From contig CAMUYQ010000004.1 in the NCBI GenBank assembly GCA_947165025.1, positions 117,101-181,100 on the forward strand: DNA of 64,000 bases. The letters are read 5' to 3'. The position numbers and the translations under genes were made by a program. The first letter of the stretch is position 1, and each line of letters begins with the position of its first letter. The stretch comes from an uncultured Lachnospiraceae bacterium (GTDB lineage Bacteria; Bacillota; Clostridia; Lachnospirales; Lachnospiraceae). The notes beneath the pieces were generated by a model. The model was not told the DNA's origin. It ran no database searches and was given only the letters and a program-made list of their open reading frames with translations. This document shows positions 53,157 to 61,951 of this stretch, in pieces.

Positions 53157-54302
53157 ATGAACTACAGATTATTGGGAAAAACGGGACTTAAAGTAAGCGA
53201 GATAGGATTTGGCGGTGAATGGCTTGAAAGACATGATGAGGCAGATTCAATAGAACTTCTTAAGTATGCTCATGATAGAGGGATAAATATAGTTGATTGC
53301 TGGATGCCAGATCCTAAATCAAGGGACATCATAGGTAAAGCCATGGAAGGATGCCGCGATTCGTGGTATGTACAAGGCCATATCGGCTCCACTTATCAGA
53401 AAGGACAGTATGTCAGAACAAGGGATATGAAATATGTTTGTCCCGCATTTGAGGATCTTCTTGCGAGATTTAACAGCGATTATGTTGATCTTGGAATGAT
53501 CCATTATATTGATTCAATGGAAGACTGGAATAACACCATGAACGGGGAGTTCATAGAGTACGTCCATGAGCTTTATGATAAGGGGACGATAAGGCATATC
53601 GGTCTTTCTACGCATAATCCGGTGATCGGCAAACTGGCAGTGGAGACGGGGTTCATTGAGATGATCCTGTTTTCCATCAATCCTGCATTTGATATGAGAC
53701 CCGCAACGGAGGATCTTGATTCCATGTTCGACGGATATGATAAGGACCAGTTATCGGGAATAGATCCTGACAGGGCGCGTTTTTATCAGATGTGTGAAGA
53801 GAATAATGTGGGTCTTACGGTAATGAAGGGATATTTCGGAGGAGCATTGCTTGATAAAGACAGATCGCCCTTCGGTGTTGCTTTCACTCCGGTACAACTC
53901 ATACATTACGCGCTTACGCGGCCGGGAGTATCATCAATCCTGTGTGGATATGACACAAAAGAGCAGATTGATGATGCAGTATATTATGAGAAAGCAACTG
54001 ATGATGAGAAGAACTACGCATCGGTAATCGCAAACGCACCGCTTCATTCATACAGCGGACAGTGTACCTATTGCGGTCACTGTAAACCGTGTCCTATAGA
54101 TATAGATATCGCAATGGTAAATAAGTTTTATGACCTGGCAACTGCGCAGGAAAGTATCCCGGAGAGCGTAGCACAGCATTACATAGCGCTTAAGCATACT
54201 GCATCCGAGTGTATAGGATGTAAGGGGTGCGAGAGCAGATGCCCGTTTGGAGTAAAAGTCGCAGACAGGATGAAACAGACGGCGGAATTGTTTGGGATAT
54301 GA
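53157..54302 (+). CDS. Aldo/keto reductase with C-terminal ferredoxin motifs
   Basis: 381 residues. LGKTGLKVSEIGFGGEWLER and RHIGLSTHNP are AKR motifs. The C-terminus has QCTYCGHCKPCPIDIDI and ECIGCKGCESRCPFGV, two 4Fe-4S clusters, as in the YP_ AKR/ferredoxin class. Probably an NADPH- or ferredoxin-linked oxidoreductase. Strong aaggagg. Confidence 0.92.
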   Translation: MNYRLLGKTGLKVSEIGFGGEWLERHDEADSIELLKYAHDRGINIVDCWMPDPKSRDIIGKAMEGCRDSWYVQGHIGSTYQKGQYVRTRDMKYVCPAFEDLLARFNSDYVDLGMIHYIDSMEDWNNTMNGEFIEYVHELYDKGTIRHIGLSTHNPVIGKLAVETGFIEMILFSINPAFDMRPATEDLDSMFDGYDKDQLSGIDPDRARFYQMCEENNVGLTVMKGYFGGALLDKDRSPFGVAFTPVQLIHYALTRPGVSSILCGYDTKEQIDDAVYYEKATDDEKNYASVIANAPLHSYSGQCTYCGHCKPCPIDIDIAMVNKFYDLATAQESIPESVAQHYIALKHTASECIGCKGCESRCPFGVKVADRMKQTAELFGI

Positions 54303-54366
54303 AATTGCTCCACTGTGATATTATAATTGAACAGTTGAATGATGAATGAATTATGAAAGGATACAC

Positions 54367-55548
54367 ATGAACCTGATCAAGCTAATAGGACGTATCGATT
54401 CCAATAATGCGGCACAGTTTGAAAAAGAGATAATGGATGCAGTTGCCAACACTTCCGTTGATGAAATCACACTTGACGCGAGTGAACTAGAGTATATCTC
54501 CTCCGCCGGGCTGCGGGTATTGATGAAACTGCGAAAGATAGCGAACAAGGCTGTACCGGTGGTTAACGTATCTCCAGACGTCTATGAGATATTTGAAGTG
54601 ACAGGTTTCACTGATCTGCTGGACGTAAAGAAGAGACTGCGGGAAGTCAGTATCGAGGGCTGTACGCAACTGGGCTCCGGGGCAAATGGCACAGTCTATC
54701 GTTTGACAACGGACGAGATGATCAAGGTGTTCCGGCCCGGAATCACGCTCAATGAAATCGAGGCAGAGCGGGAAGCTTCCCGAAAGACGTTTTTACTTGG
54801 GATACCCTGTGCCATTGCTTTTGATACTGTGAAGGTTGGCGATTGCTATGGCACGATCTACGAGATGCTGAATGCCGCCACGGTTCAGGAACGCATCCGG
54901 GAAAAACCTGAACGATTGCCGGAACTGGCGGCGGCTACTGCAAAGCTGCTGAAAGAACTTCACCAGACTGAGGTACCGGAAGGGCAGATGCCACCTGCGA
55001 ATCGGTTGCTTCACAGCACCATAGACAAGATTTCCGAAGACTTTACGTCAGATGAATTGGAGAAAATGCATGCGCTGTATGATTCCATCCCACCCATGAA
55101 TCGGTTTGTGCATAACGACTATCATGCCAAGAATGTTATGGAGACAGGCGATGGTGATCTGATGCTGATTGACTTGGGCGACGCCGGATCAGGCAATCCA
55201 TTGATCGATCTTATACACTGCTGTTTTGTATATCAGATGATGGGATCTGGCGCAATGGAGCATACTGATGATGAAATGAGTTTCATTGACCTTACCTATG
55301 GAGAACTCAAGGTGTTCTGGAAGGTATTTCTGGAAACCTACTGCGGCAATACGGGAAAAGCCGAAACGTTGAATAAAAAGCTCCTGCCCTTTGCTACAAT
55401 GCAATATCTTACTGTAGCCATGTCTCATCCTCGTTTGCCGAAGGAGTATCACCCGGCATATGCAGATAAAGTGCGAAAACAGGTACTGTCGCGCTATGAT
55501 GAACTGATAATCAGTCTGGACGGTGTGACAGAGGATTTTGTACAATGA
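54367..55548 (+). CDS. STAS - APH-like kinase fusion
   Basis: 393 residues from ATG 54367, gaaagg six bases upstream. Residues 1-95: STAS domain (LDASELEYISSAGLRVLMKL, the anti-sigma-antagonist core with a conserved SSAG phosphorylation loop). Residues ~105-393: aminoglycoside-phosphotransferase-like kinase (GSGANGTVYRL, RFVHNDYHAKNVM, DLGDAGSG), as in the TIGR02172 group. The kinase would be tethered to its own STAS substrate. ATGA overlap with a tyrosine phosphatase gene. Confidence 0.85.
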   Translation: MNLIKLIGRIDSNNAAQFEKEIMDAVANTSVDEITLDASELEYISSAGLRVLMKLRKIANKAVPVVNVSPDVYEIFEVTGFTDLLDVKKRLREVSIEGCTQLGSGANGTVYRLTTDEMIKVFRPGITLNEIEAEREASRKTFLLGIPCAIAFDTVKVGDCYGTIYEMLNAATVQERIREKPERLPELAAATAKLLKELHQTEVPEGQMPPANRLLHSTIDKISEDFTSDELEKMHALYDSIPPMNRFVHNDYHAKNVMETGDGDLMLIDLGDAGSGNPLIDLIHCCFVYQMMGSGAMEHTDDEMSFIDLTYGELKVFWKVFLETYCGNTGKAETLNKKLLPFATMQYLTVAMSHPRLPKEYHPAYADKVRKQVLSRYDELIISLDGVTEDFVQ

Positions 55549-56408
55549 AACATAGAATTGATCTGCCCGGAATCGGCAATGCACGTGAGCTGGGTAACTA
55601 TATTATTGGAGACAGGATTGTCAAAAGCAGTGTGCTGTTGCGGACAGCGAGGCTTGATAATGCCGATCCGGAGGCAATTAAACGATTGGAGCAGGAATAC
55701 CACGTTCAGACCGTCATCGATTTTCGCATGACGGAGGAGCAACTACAGATGCCTGATCCCATCATACAAGGTGCAGAAAATCTCAGAGCCCCTGTCATGG
55801 AAATGGAGGACACGCTGGAACTCAATCCCGGTATTAAGAAGACATTCGGCGGCGCTGAGACGGATGTCATAGAAAAGAGCAGAGATATGTTGGCTATGTA
55901 CAACGATCCCAAAGTGGATCGTATGGCCATGTTCAACATGATGTACGATTACGGAATGCTGGACGATAATACTTATGTTTTTTTTCTGTTGGGCGAGCGG
56001 GGCAAAAGTGCTTATCGTACATTCTTTGATGCCCTTTTTAAGCTGGAGCCGGGTCGCGCCATCCTTTGGCATTGCGCCGATGGTAAGGATCGCACAGGCT
56101 GTGCAGCGATGCTTTTGTTGTTTGCGCTTGGGGCTTCTCGGGAAACGGTCATGGAAGATTACTTGTTGACAAACATCTACAATGCGCAAAAACTGGATGC
56201 CATTCGCCAACAAGTCGCACACCTTAACTTTGAGCAAAAAAAACTGGACACGCTGTTGTTTATGTCGGGAGGCGTAGCAGAAACTTATATGAACCGAGCT
56301 GTAGACACATTGATCGAAAGATACGGATCAGTCATAGGTTATCTTAAGCAGGAGCTTGGAATCGAGGAATCTGGGCTGGATGCTTTGAGGGCGACATTCC
56401 TGATCTGA
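55545..56408 (+). CDS. Tyrosine/serine-type protein phosphatase
   Basis: 287 residues. LPGIGNARELGNYIIGDRIV, VIDFRM and catalytic HCADGKDRTG (C-x5-R) match the IphP/PTP family. It is translated with the STAS-kinase gene and is a likely reverse enzyme. No signal peptide; cytoplasmic. Confidence 0.88.
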   Translation: MKHRIDLPGIGNARELGNYIIGDRIVKSSVLLRTARLDNADPEAIKRLEQEYHVQTVIDFRMTEEQLQMPDPIIQGAENLRAPVMEMEDTLELNPGIKKTFGGAETDVIEKSRDMLAMYNDPKVDRMAMFNMMYDYGMLDDNTYVFFLLGERGKSAYRTFFDALFKLEPGRAILWHCADGKDRTGCAAMLLLFALGASRETVMEDYLLTNIYNAQKLDAIRQQVAHLNFEQKKLDTLLFMSGGVAETYMNRAVDTLIERYGSVIGYLKQELGIEESGLDALRATFLI

Positions 56409-56742
56409 TAAACATGCAAAGATAGCAAAGTAGCCGAAAGCGCCAATACAGTGCCTTGTATTCAATGTTCCGATGATTATAGATATAGATAATAAAATGA
56501 CTGATTTTGTTATCTATTAACGGTTTGTTCGTAATTGAAGACAAAACGTCGCAAAGCATTGATTTTGCGGCGTTTTCGCGTTGTCAGAGCAGAATTTTGA
56601 AAAATGATGGATTTGACTATGTGTTTACAATTCGTCCATACCTTCGGTTTTGGATTTTGATATAATTCGTTAGGATATTAAATTCCAGAATAATAAACGA
56701 TCGGCAAAGAAAAACGATGGAGCGAACAGAGATCTTCAACAT
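56409..56742. other. Gene-free stretch with repeat R8
   Basis: Holds the repeat described at 56490-56680 and a short unique piece. 56713-56745 (agcgaacagagatcttcaac) resembles a stretch inside the lipoprotein gene at 57239-57268, a small local duplication. Confidence 0.5.
56490..56690 (+). repeat. Dispersed intergenic repeat (R8), full A + B + C
   Basis: Module A reads TTATCTATTAACGG (a variant of the palindrome). Module B AAAACGTCGCAAA (56543-56555) and TTTTGCGGCGTTTT. Module C has ttcggttttggattttga, TATAAT (56661-56666), then tcgttaggatattaaattcca. Confidence 0.85.
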
Positions 56743-57072
56743 ATGATTATTAGGGCTATGGATTTCAACACTCTTGAGAAAGAAATAGAGCAACTAAACA
56801 GAATAAATACACGCGCGAATTATACCAGTCGCCACAGATATTATAGCCTGTATAATTCTATATATGAGAACCTGCTTGAAATGGAAAAGGTTGGTCAGAT
56901 CACCATAGAGACAGGGAGCAAAGGGCTTGGTTACCTGCATGAGTTACTTATGAATGACGGACCGGAATTTAGTTATACTGTTGTTTTCTGGGAAAAGAAT
57001 AATGCTGCAAGAAAATACAAGATTGGTGTATGCATACGGGGATTGCCGATTTGTAAGCCGATGAAGGATTGA
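56743..57072 (+). CDS. Hypothetical protein
   Basis: 109 residues, ATG 56743 or ATG 56758; neither has a clear ribosome site. Helical N-half (TLEKEIEQLNRINTRANYTS), beta-like C-half. No motif recognised. First gene after the R8 promoter. Confidence 0.45.
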   Translation: MIIRAMDFNTLEKEIEQLNRINTRANYTSRHRYYSLYNSIYENLLEMEKVGQITIETGSKGLGYLHELLMNDGPEFSYTVVFWEKNNAARKYKIGVCIRGLPICKPMKD

Positions 57073-57120
57073 TTTACAGGATATAGTTCTACCAGCTGAC
57101 AAGTAGGGAGTATAAACACG

Positions 57121-57528
57121 ATGAAGAAAACAAAGTATATTTTAGGCGTCGCAATAATCTTATTTATAATGTCATTTCTATGTGGGTGCGGAAACACTGA
57201 ACCGGTACAGGCTTCGCTTTCAATTCAGGAAACGAGTTGGAGCGAACAAGGTTCTTCAACATATGATCCGAGTATATTTAATCCTCTTCAAAAGGGAGAT
57301 GTGGTATATGATGATCATTTCATAAAGATTAAAGTTAAATCGGTCAATGAAAGCAGAATTGTTCTTGAAATAGAAGGGCATATGGTTGAACCGAATGATG
57401 ATGGTACGATTAATCTGGATGCCGAGCCTATAGAAAAGCTTGAACTCGACTGCGGACAATCTATTGAATTGGCATCTACGAGCATGAGTGCCGGTTTCAA
57501 TCTGGTTATCTCGTATGAACAGAATTAA
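57121..57528 (+). CDS. Small lipoprotein
   Basis: 135 residues, signal with SFLCGCG lipobox. Mature part ~110 residues, beta-rich (HFIKIKVKSVNESRIVLEIE). Function unknown. Confidence 0.65.
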   Translation: MKKTKYILGVAIILFIMSFLCGCGNTEPVQASLSIQETSWSEQGSSTYDPSIFNPLQKGDVVYDDHFIKIKVKSVNESRIVLEIEGHMVEPNDDGTINLDAEPIEKLELDCGQSIELASTSMSAGFNLVISYEQN

Positions 57529-57592
57529 AATGTAATAGTGCATTATTTCAGAATATAAATGAGAAAGTTGTTTTGACAAGAGAGAGTGTATT

Positions 57593-58357
57593 GTGGAAAA
57601 AGTAAAAAAAGAAAACTACTTTGATTTTATAGAATTTGCGAAGTTAAATACATGCAATACGGTATATCCAATGGCTATAGCAGAAGGTGTGCAGCGTGGA
57701 GACATCTATACAGACAGTATGGAAAAAAGCCGGTATGCGTTGTTTTGGCATGTGTGTGGGTTTGCTTATCTATCTGGAAATCCAATGCCGGAAGACTTGG
57801 ACGAAATATATGCACTTATGAAAAATGAAAGCGGTAAAAATCCCAGACGTTTTGTATTGGAGTCGAAAGCCGAGCCGGTTGCGGAGTATTTTCGAGAAAA
57901 AGAAGATATAGAGGAGCATCCAAGATATGGTTTTCGTTTGAGAAAACTGCAGCCTGTTGAAAAGATTCCGGAGGGATATGAACTGAGAGAGATTGATGAG
58001 GCTCTGCTTTCACGAATAGAAGGACGGATTGTTCCCTTGAATTTTTGGAATAGTTCAACGGAATTTCTGACGAAAGGCAAGGGATATTGCCTTATAAAGA
58101 ATGGAGAAGTGGCAGCTGTTTCGTTCTCGGCGGCTGTTAGCAGCAAGCAGATAGACATTGGAATCGAGACAAATGAGGCCCACCGTCGAAAAGGTCTGGC
58201 TGTCGTTGTGGCGAAGAAGATGACGGAGTATGTATTGAGTATCGGGAAAGAACCGGTGTGGGATTGTGATACTGCAAATGTAGGTTCGAGAGCTACGGCG
58301 GAAAGAGTTGGATTTGAAGTTGTGTCACGGTATGCTTATTATAAATCCAGGCAGTAA
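57593..58357 (+). CDS. GNAT-family acetyltransferase (two-domain)
   Basis: 254 residues from GTG 57593. C-terminal GNAT fold: IDIGIETNEAHRRKGLAVVV and ATAERVGFEVVSRYAYY. N-terminal ~120 residues are an additional domain seen in PF12746-type GNATs. Ribosome site weak. Confidence 0.85.
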   Translation: MEKVKKENYFDFIEFAKLNTCNTVYPMAIAEGVQRGDIYTDSMEKSRYALFWHVCGFAYLSGNPMPEDLDEIYALMKNESGKNPRRFVLESKAEPVAEYFREKEDIEEHPRYGFRLRKLQPVEKIPEGYELREIDEALLSRIEGRIVPLNFWNSSTEFLTKGKGYCLIKNGEVAAVSFSAAVSSKQIDIGIETNEAHRRKGLAVVVAKKMTEYVLSIGKEPVWDCDTANVGSRATAERVGFEVVSRYAYYKSRQ

Positions 58358-58378
58358 GGGAATAAAGAAACAGATATC

Positions 58379-58834
58379 ATGGTGAATTATCAATGGACGG
58401 ACGGAAATAATAACGATTTTCAGATGTTCTATCAGAAAACTGAAGAGTATTATAGCAAAATTGTCGGAGGACTTGATAAAAGAAAAGCTTTTGTGCCATA
58501 TAACGCATCTTCAGCAATTGATCAAGTTATCGTTGCGTATGATGGCGAAAAAGCTGTAGCATGTGCTGGTATAAAGCGTTATTCGGAAGTTGATGCTGAG
58601 ATTAAACGTGTTTGGGTTGAACCGGAATACCGCGGACAACACTTTGCACAGGATATGATGAAATATCTTGAAGATAAAGCTCATAAAGAAGGGTATAGAC
58701 GTTTAATCCTGCAAACGAGAGAGATCATGACTGATGCTGTAGGTCTGTATGAAAAAATGGGCTATAGCCGGATAGACAATTACCCTCCGTATGACACGTT
58801 GAGTGGAGCCGTTTGTTATGCAAGAGAACTGTAG
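58379..58834 (+). CDS. GNAT-family acetyltransferase
   Basis: 151 residues. KRVWVEPEYRGQHFAQDMMKY is the acetyl-CoA motif; ILQTREIMTDAVGLYEKMGY completes the fold. 21 bases after the preceding GNAT gene. Confidence 0.88.
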   Translation: MVNYQWTDGNNNDFQMFYQKTEEYYSKIVGGLDKRKAFVPYNASSAIDQVIVAYDGEKAVACAGIKRYSEVDAEIKRVWVEPEYRGQHFAQDMMKYLEDKAHKEGYRRLILQTREIMTDAVGLYEKMGYSRIDNYPPYDTLSGAVCYAREL

Positions 58835-58849
58835 GCTTTTCACAATCGT

Positions 58850-58925
58850 TAAGAAAATGACTGATTTTGTTAACTATTAACAGTTTGTTCATATTTATAG
58901 AAAAAAGCGTCGCAAAGTTGCGGCC
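58850..58925 (+). repeat. Dispersed intergenic repeat (R9), truncated
   Basis: Module A is complete (TGTTAACTATTAACA). Module B begins gcgtcgcaaagttgcgg and then stops; C is missing, replaced by the end of the leftward decarboxylase unit. Confidence 0.8.
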
Positions 58926-59017
58926 CTTTAAACTGTACCACATTACGCCACATTACGGATTCGAAAAAAAGAGTTACGGTATGCTCTCAAGGATGCATCT
59001 TCTTTATATCGCGCCCA

Positions 59018-59839
59018 TTACTCACCAGTCTCGACTTCTTTTATATCTTCTGACTGGTCTATAGTCAGATCAAAGCCATCAAACATCTCATTATCAGGCA
59101 GTTTCATTTCAAATCCCTGGGTATAATCCAATGCAAGATCAGCCTTATCAATATTCAGGCCAAGTACATGGCCTCCTTTTTCCCTGTCTTTTGAAATAAA
59201 GTGCAGATGCCATCCTGCCGCATTTAACTTATCCATATATGGCGGACAGTATAATCCCACCACAGTTCCTTCTATATCGGAATAATCAAAAAATGTCTGG
59301 TCTGTCTCAAGAACCTTTGCAAGTGGCTTATAAGGTTCGTTTTGCTTATACTCGCTGCGGACATTTATCTCCTTAAATTTACCATCGATTCGTATAACGC
59401 AGAACCCATTCGGGAGTTTCCCTTCAAGTTTCTCATTCAGCAGCTCCTTTAATACGTCAATATCAGTGATTCCTTCGAGCGTTACATTTTCATCCTCGTC
59501 AAAGAAAGTTACATTTGAAAAAGGGATTGTCTCGTCATCGTTTACAACTACAACAGAGCCATCACTCTTTGCTTTATAAACAACTCCATCAAGTACAATC
59601 ATCTCTCCATCAAGTCCGTCAAAAGTGCCCAGTCCTGTATCTCCGTTCTGTTTAAGTTCTCCGGCAGTAATGCTGCCATGATAATCACCGAAGGTTAATC
59701 CCTGTAGTAATGAAACCTGATACAATACCTCACGATCAGCTTCTTTTATACTCTTTACAGCGCTCCCAGATGAAGCACATGCTGTAAATACCAAAACAGT
59801 CGTCATCAAAATCGTTGCCAAAGCCAGTTTCTTTCTCAT
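59018..59839 (-). CDS. Exported alpha-acetolactate decarboxylase (lipoprotein)
   Basis: 273 residues. Lipoprotein signal VLVFTAC. Acetolactate decarboxylase fold: VSLLQGLTFGDYHGSI, GTFDGLDGEMIVLDG and the zinc ligands in GWHLHFIS and GGHVLG. It converts acetolactate to acetoin. An export signal is known in the Brevibacillus enzyme but is uncommon; why the enzyme should act outside the cell is unclear. Confidence 0.9.
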   Translation of the reverse strand: MRKKLALATILMTTVLVFTACASSGSAVKSIKEADREVLYQVSLLQGLTFGDYHGSITAGELKQNGDTGLGTFDGLDGEMIVLDGVVYKAKSDGSVVVVNDDETIPFSNVTFFDEDENVTLEGITDIDVLKELLNEKLEGKLPNGFCVIRIDGKFKEINVRSEYKQNEPYKPLAKVLETDQTFFDYSDIEGTVVGLYCPPYMDKLNAAGWHLHFISKDREKGGHVLGLNIDKADLALDYTQGFEMKLPDNEMFDGFDLTIDQSEDIKEVETGE

Positions 59840-60140
59840 TTTCCCTCCTGTTCACAAAAACTTTGAGACTATAGTAAAAATCCATATTTTTTAGCTTTTT
59901 TGCTGTTCAGGCGTAAGCCCATAATTGTGCCTCATTATGCAGAAATTATGCAGATTGTTAATATATTTGTAAGCCTATTATCCTGGAATATAGTATATGA
60001 GCAGAAAACCATACGTCAGGAATCAGTCATCACATAAAATTAGTGATTGAACCATTTGATTTATTATATACTATAAAGATAACAGAAAAGACCTCATAAG
60101 ACTATATGTCGATCGGGGTCTGTAGAAAGGAAGTACTACA
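59840..60140. other. Gene-free divergent spacer
   Basis: No gene. Candidate promoter for the PAP2 gene: TTGAAC (60047-60052), 16 bases, TACTAT (60069-60074). The leader has aaagga before ATG 60141. An imperfect inverted repeat (TCATCAC...GTGATTGA, 60028-60050) adjoins the -35. Confidence 0.5.
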
Positions 60141-60749
60141 ATGGATCAACTTTTTTACGGATTTGATACTGCGGTATATACATTCTTCTGGCAGTTTCAG
60201 AACCCAGTGACTATCGCAATAGCTAATGTATGCCAGCATCTTGGAGATACGTTAGCCTACATCATTTATTTTTTGATTTCGCTGATTATTTGCTTTCCGA
60301 AAAAGACCAGAAAGTACGGAGTGGCTATGGTGGTTGCCTTCCTGGTGGCTTTTATACTGGTGAGCGGCCTGATCAAACCGGGCGTAGGAAGGTTGAGACC
60401 CTATGTAGCATTGCAGAACACACCATTTTGGGAAACATATCAGACTCACTGGGTAAATGCCGGGGCAAATCTTGAGGATGACCTGTCGTTCCCGTCCGGT
60501 CATACATCATTAAATTTTGCGACATTTACGGCTCTTACGGCTCTCTTTATCAAGGATAAAAAGAAGTGGGCATGGCTTCTCCTGATTATCCCGGTCATAG
60601 TGGGGATCACAAGAATCATCCGTTGTGTTCATTATCCGAGCGATGTGGTAGGAGGGATGATAATCGGCATTATTGCCGGCTTGATCGGTTATGTAGTTGC
60701 AACTAAAGTAATCCCCGCCATATCAAATAAATCCACACAAGCGACGTGA
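60141..60749 (+). CDS. PAP2-family phosphatase
   Basis: 202 residues, five or six helices. The PAP2 motifs are complete: KPGVGRLRP, SFPSGHTSLN and TRIIRCVHYPSDVVGG. Probably dephosphorylates undecaprenyl pyrophosphate or a phosphatidic acid. Confidence 0.93.
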   Translation: MDQLFYGFDTAVYTFFWQFQNPVTIAIANVCQHLGDTLAYIIYFLISLIICFPKKTRKYGVAMVVAFLVAFILVSGLIKPGVGRLRPYVALQNTPFWETYQTHWVNAGANLEDDLSFPSGHTSLNFATFTALTALFIKDKKKWAWLLLIIPVIVGITRIIRCVHYPSDVVGGMIIGIIAGLIGYVVATKVIPAISNKSTQAT

Positions 60750-60869
60750 AATCTTCTTCACTGCAGGCCGTATGAACATATCAGCAATCGCTACTATTAT
60801 GAGGGGTCCTGTCGCTTTGGCAAAGCAGCGTTCAGATCAACTCGCCATGACTAATCGTCTACTCACCTC

Positions 60870-61535
60870 TCACTTTTTATCTGGCAGTTTTTTTAAATCA
60901 AGCCATATACGGTAAACCAACGCAATGGAAGAAAATATGACAGGTCTCATATACAGCGATGCATAATTCATTGGTATGTCAATACTTTGGATATCCTCTC
61001 TGATGGAAGCCATGGGAAGTGCGGTGTTAAGAACAGCAATTGTAAGTTCCAGAAGAACGATAACAAACAGGGATGTTTGGCCATATTTTTCATCGTCGAT
61101 CCTTGCAACCAGAATAATAAGCAGGGTATATACAGCGATCCCTTCAATTGCCTGACAAATGCGCATGAACTCGCTTTGCGCGTCATACGGGAAAATAAAA
61201 CACTGCACTGCGATCAATGCGGCACAGCAGCAGATGATTATCCGGATGTGTTTTTCTTTTTTTTGATCCAGATTTGATAACACGAAGGCGGTTAGTGAAA
61301 GATATGCCAGAGCGTAGAATAGATTCAGGAACAGACGTACGGATGAGAAATTGACTTTGATATCCAATACATCTGAAAGGCACAGGGCAAAGAAGCCGCC
61401 GCACAGGACAATCTGGAAAACAGCCAATGCCCTCTGGCCTTTTGTGATCATCGTTTCATTGGAGATTTTAGCCCAGAACAGAAATACCGCTCCGATGATC
61501 AATATTACGCTTATAATCTGAAATACTGTACCCAT
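60870..61535 (-). CDS. Seven-helix membrane protein, unknown
   Basis: 221 residues with about seven hydrophobic helices and short loops (FQIISVILIIGAVFLFWAKI). No family recognised. Its 3' end is duplicated, inverted, at 38588-38697, where it is followed by a double-glycine peptide that is absent here. Confidence 0.7.
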   Translation of the reverse strand: MGTVFQIISVILIIGAVFLFWAKISNETMITKGQRALAVFQIVLCGGFFALCLSDVLDIKVNFSSVRLFLNLFYALAYLSLTAFVLSNLDQKKEKHIRIIICCCAALIAVQCFIFPYDAQSEFMRICQAIEGIAVYTLLIILVARIDDEKYGQTSLFVIVLLELTIAVLNTALPMASIREDIQSIDIPMNYASLYMRPVIFSSIALVYRIWLDLKKLPDKK

Positions 61536-61641
61536 AATAATACTCCTTTATTGTTTCAGCCACCACTCTTTTATAAAACGCTCTGTATGCGTATTTTACA
61601 ACTCATAAATGGTAAAATCTACATAAAACGATCTAAAAAAA

Positions 61642-61835
61642 TTCACTGCCAGCCAGCCCACTCGATGAACCGCCAGATGAGTCTCCAGACAAGTCGGTAG
61701 ATTACGAATAATATGATAGCGACGACCGGAGCGAGCCATAACGGTTTATTAATCAAGTAAAGAACTATTCCCGAGATAACGGTTGTTATGACGATGAACT
61801 TGGTCGCAAACCAAAACCAGGTTAGATTTACAATT
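61642..61835 (-). pseudogene. Small membrane-protein fragment without start
   Basis: Read leftward the frame from about 61830 reads TWFWFATKFIVITTVISGIV, then LINKPLWLAPVVAIILFV, ending WRFIEWAGWQ and TGA at 61642-61644. Two helices; no usable start and an in-frame stop just upstream. Either a broken gene or one with a start I cannot see. Confidence 0.4.
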
Positions 61836-61844
61836 TAGTTAATA

Positions 61845-61876
61845 AAACTGCAATCCGTTGATTTTACGTTGTTTTT
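61845..61876 (+). repeat. Degenerate module B of the dispersed repeat (R10)
   Basis: aaaactgcaatccgttgattttacgttgtttttcg keeps the TTGATTTT and final GTT-TTTT of module B with several changes. Confidence 0.4.
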
Positions 61877-61880
61877 CGAG

Positions 61881-61931
61881 TGGAGCGTATAGGGGAGTCG
61901 AGCCCGTGACCTCAACACTGCCAGTGTTGCG
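61881..61931 (-). tRNA. tRNA 3'-half remnant (GGC anticodon arm)
   Basis: Minus strand: anticodon arm CAACA-CTGGCAG-TGTTG (anticodon GGC), variable AGGTC, T-arm ACGGG-CTCGACT-CCCCT (one mismatch), then acceptor strand ATACGCTCCA. The 5' half with D-arm is missing; instead the 1-kb repeat begins 21 bases further right. A truncated tRNA, typical of a recombination/integration site. Confidence 0.6.
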
Positions 61932-61951
61932 CGCCCCCGTATGCGGCGTTG

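Noticed and set aside
40729..58925. Integron-like cassette array (attC sites)
   Set aside because: The repeats have no conserved RYYYAAC/GTTRRRY pair at fixed positions, modules B and C are a terminator and a promoter, and no integron integrase is present.
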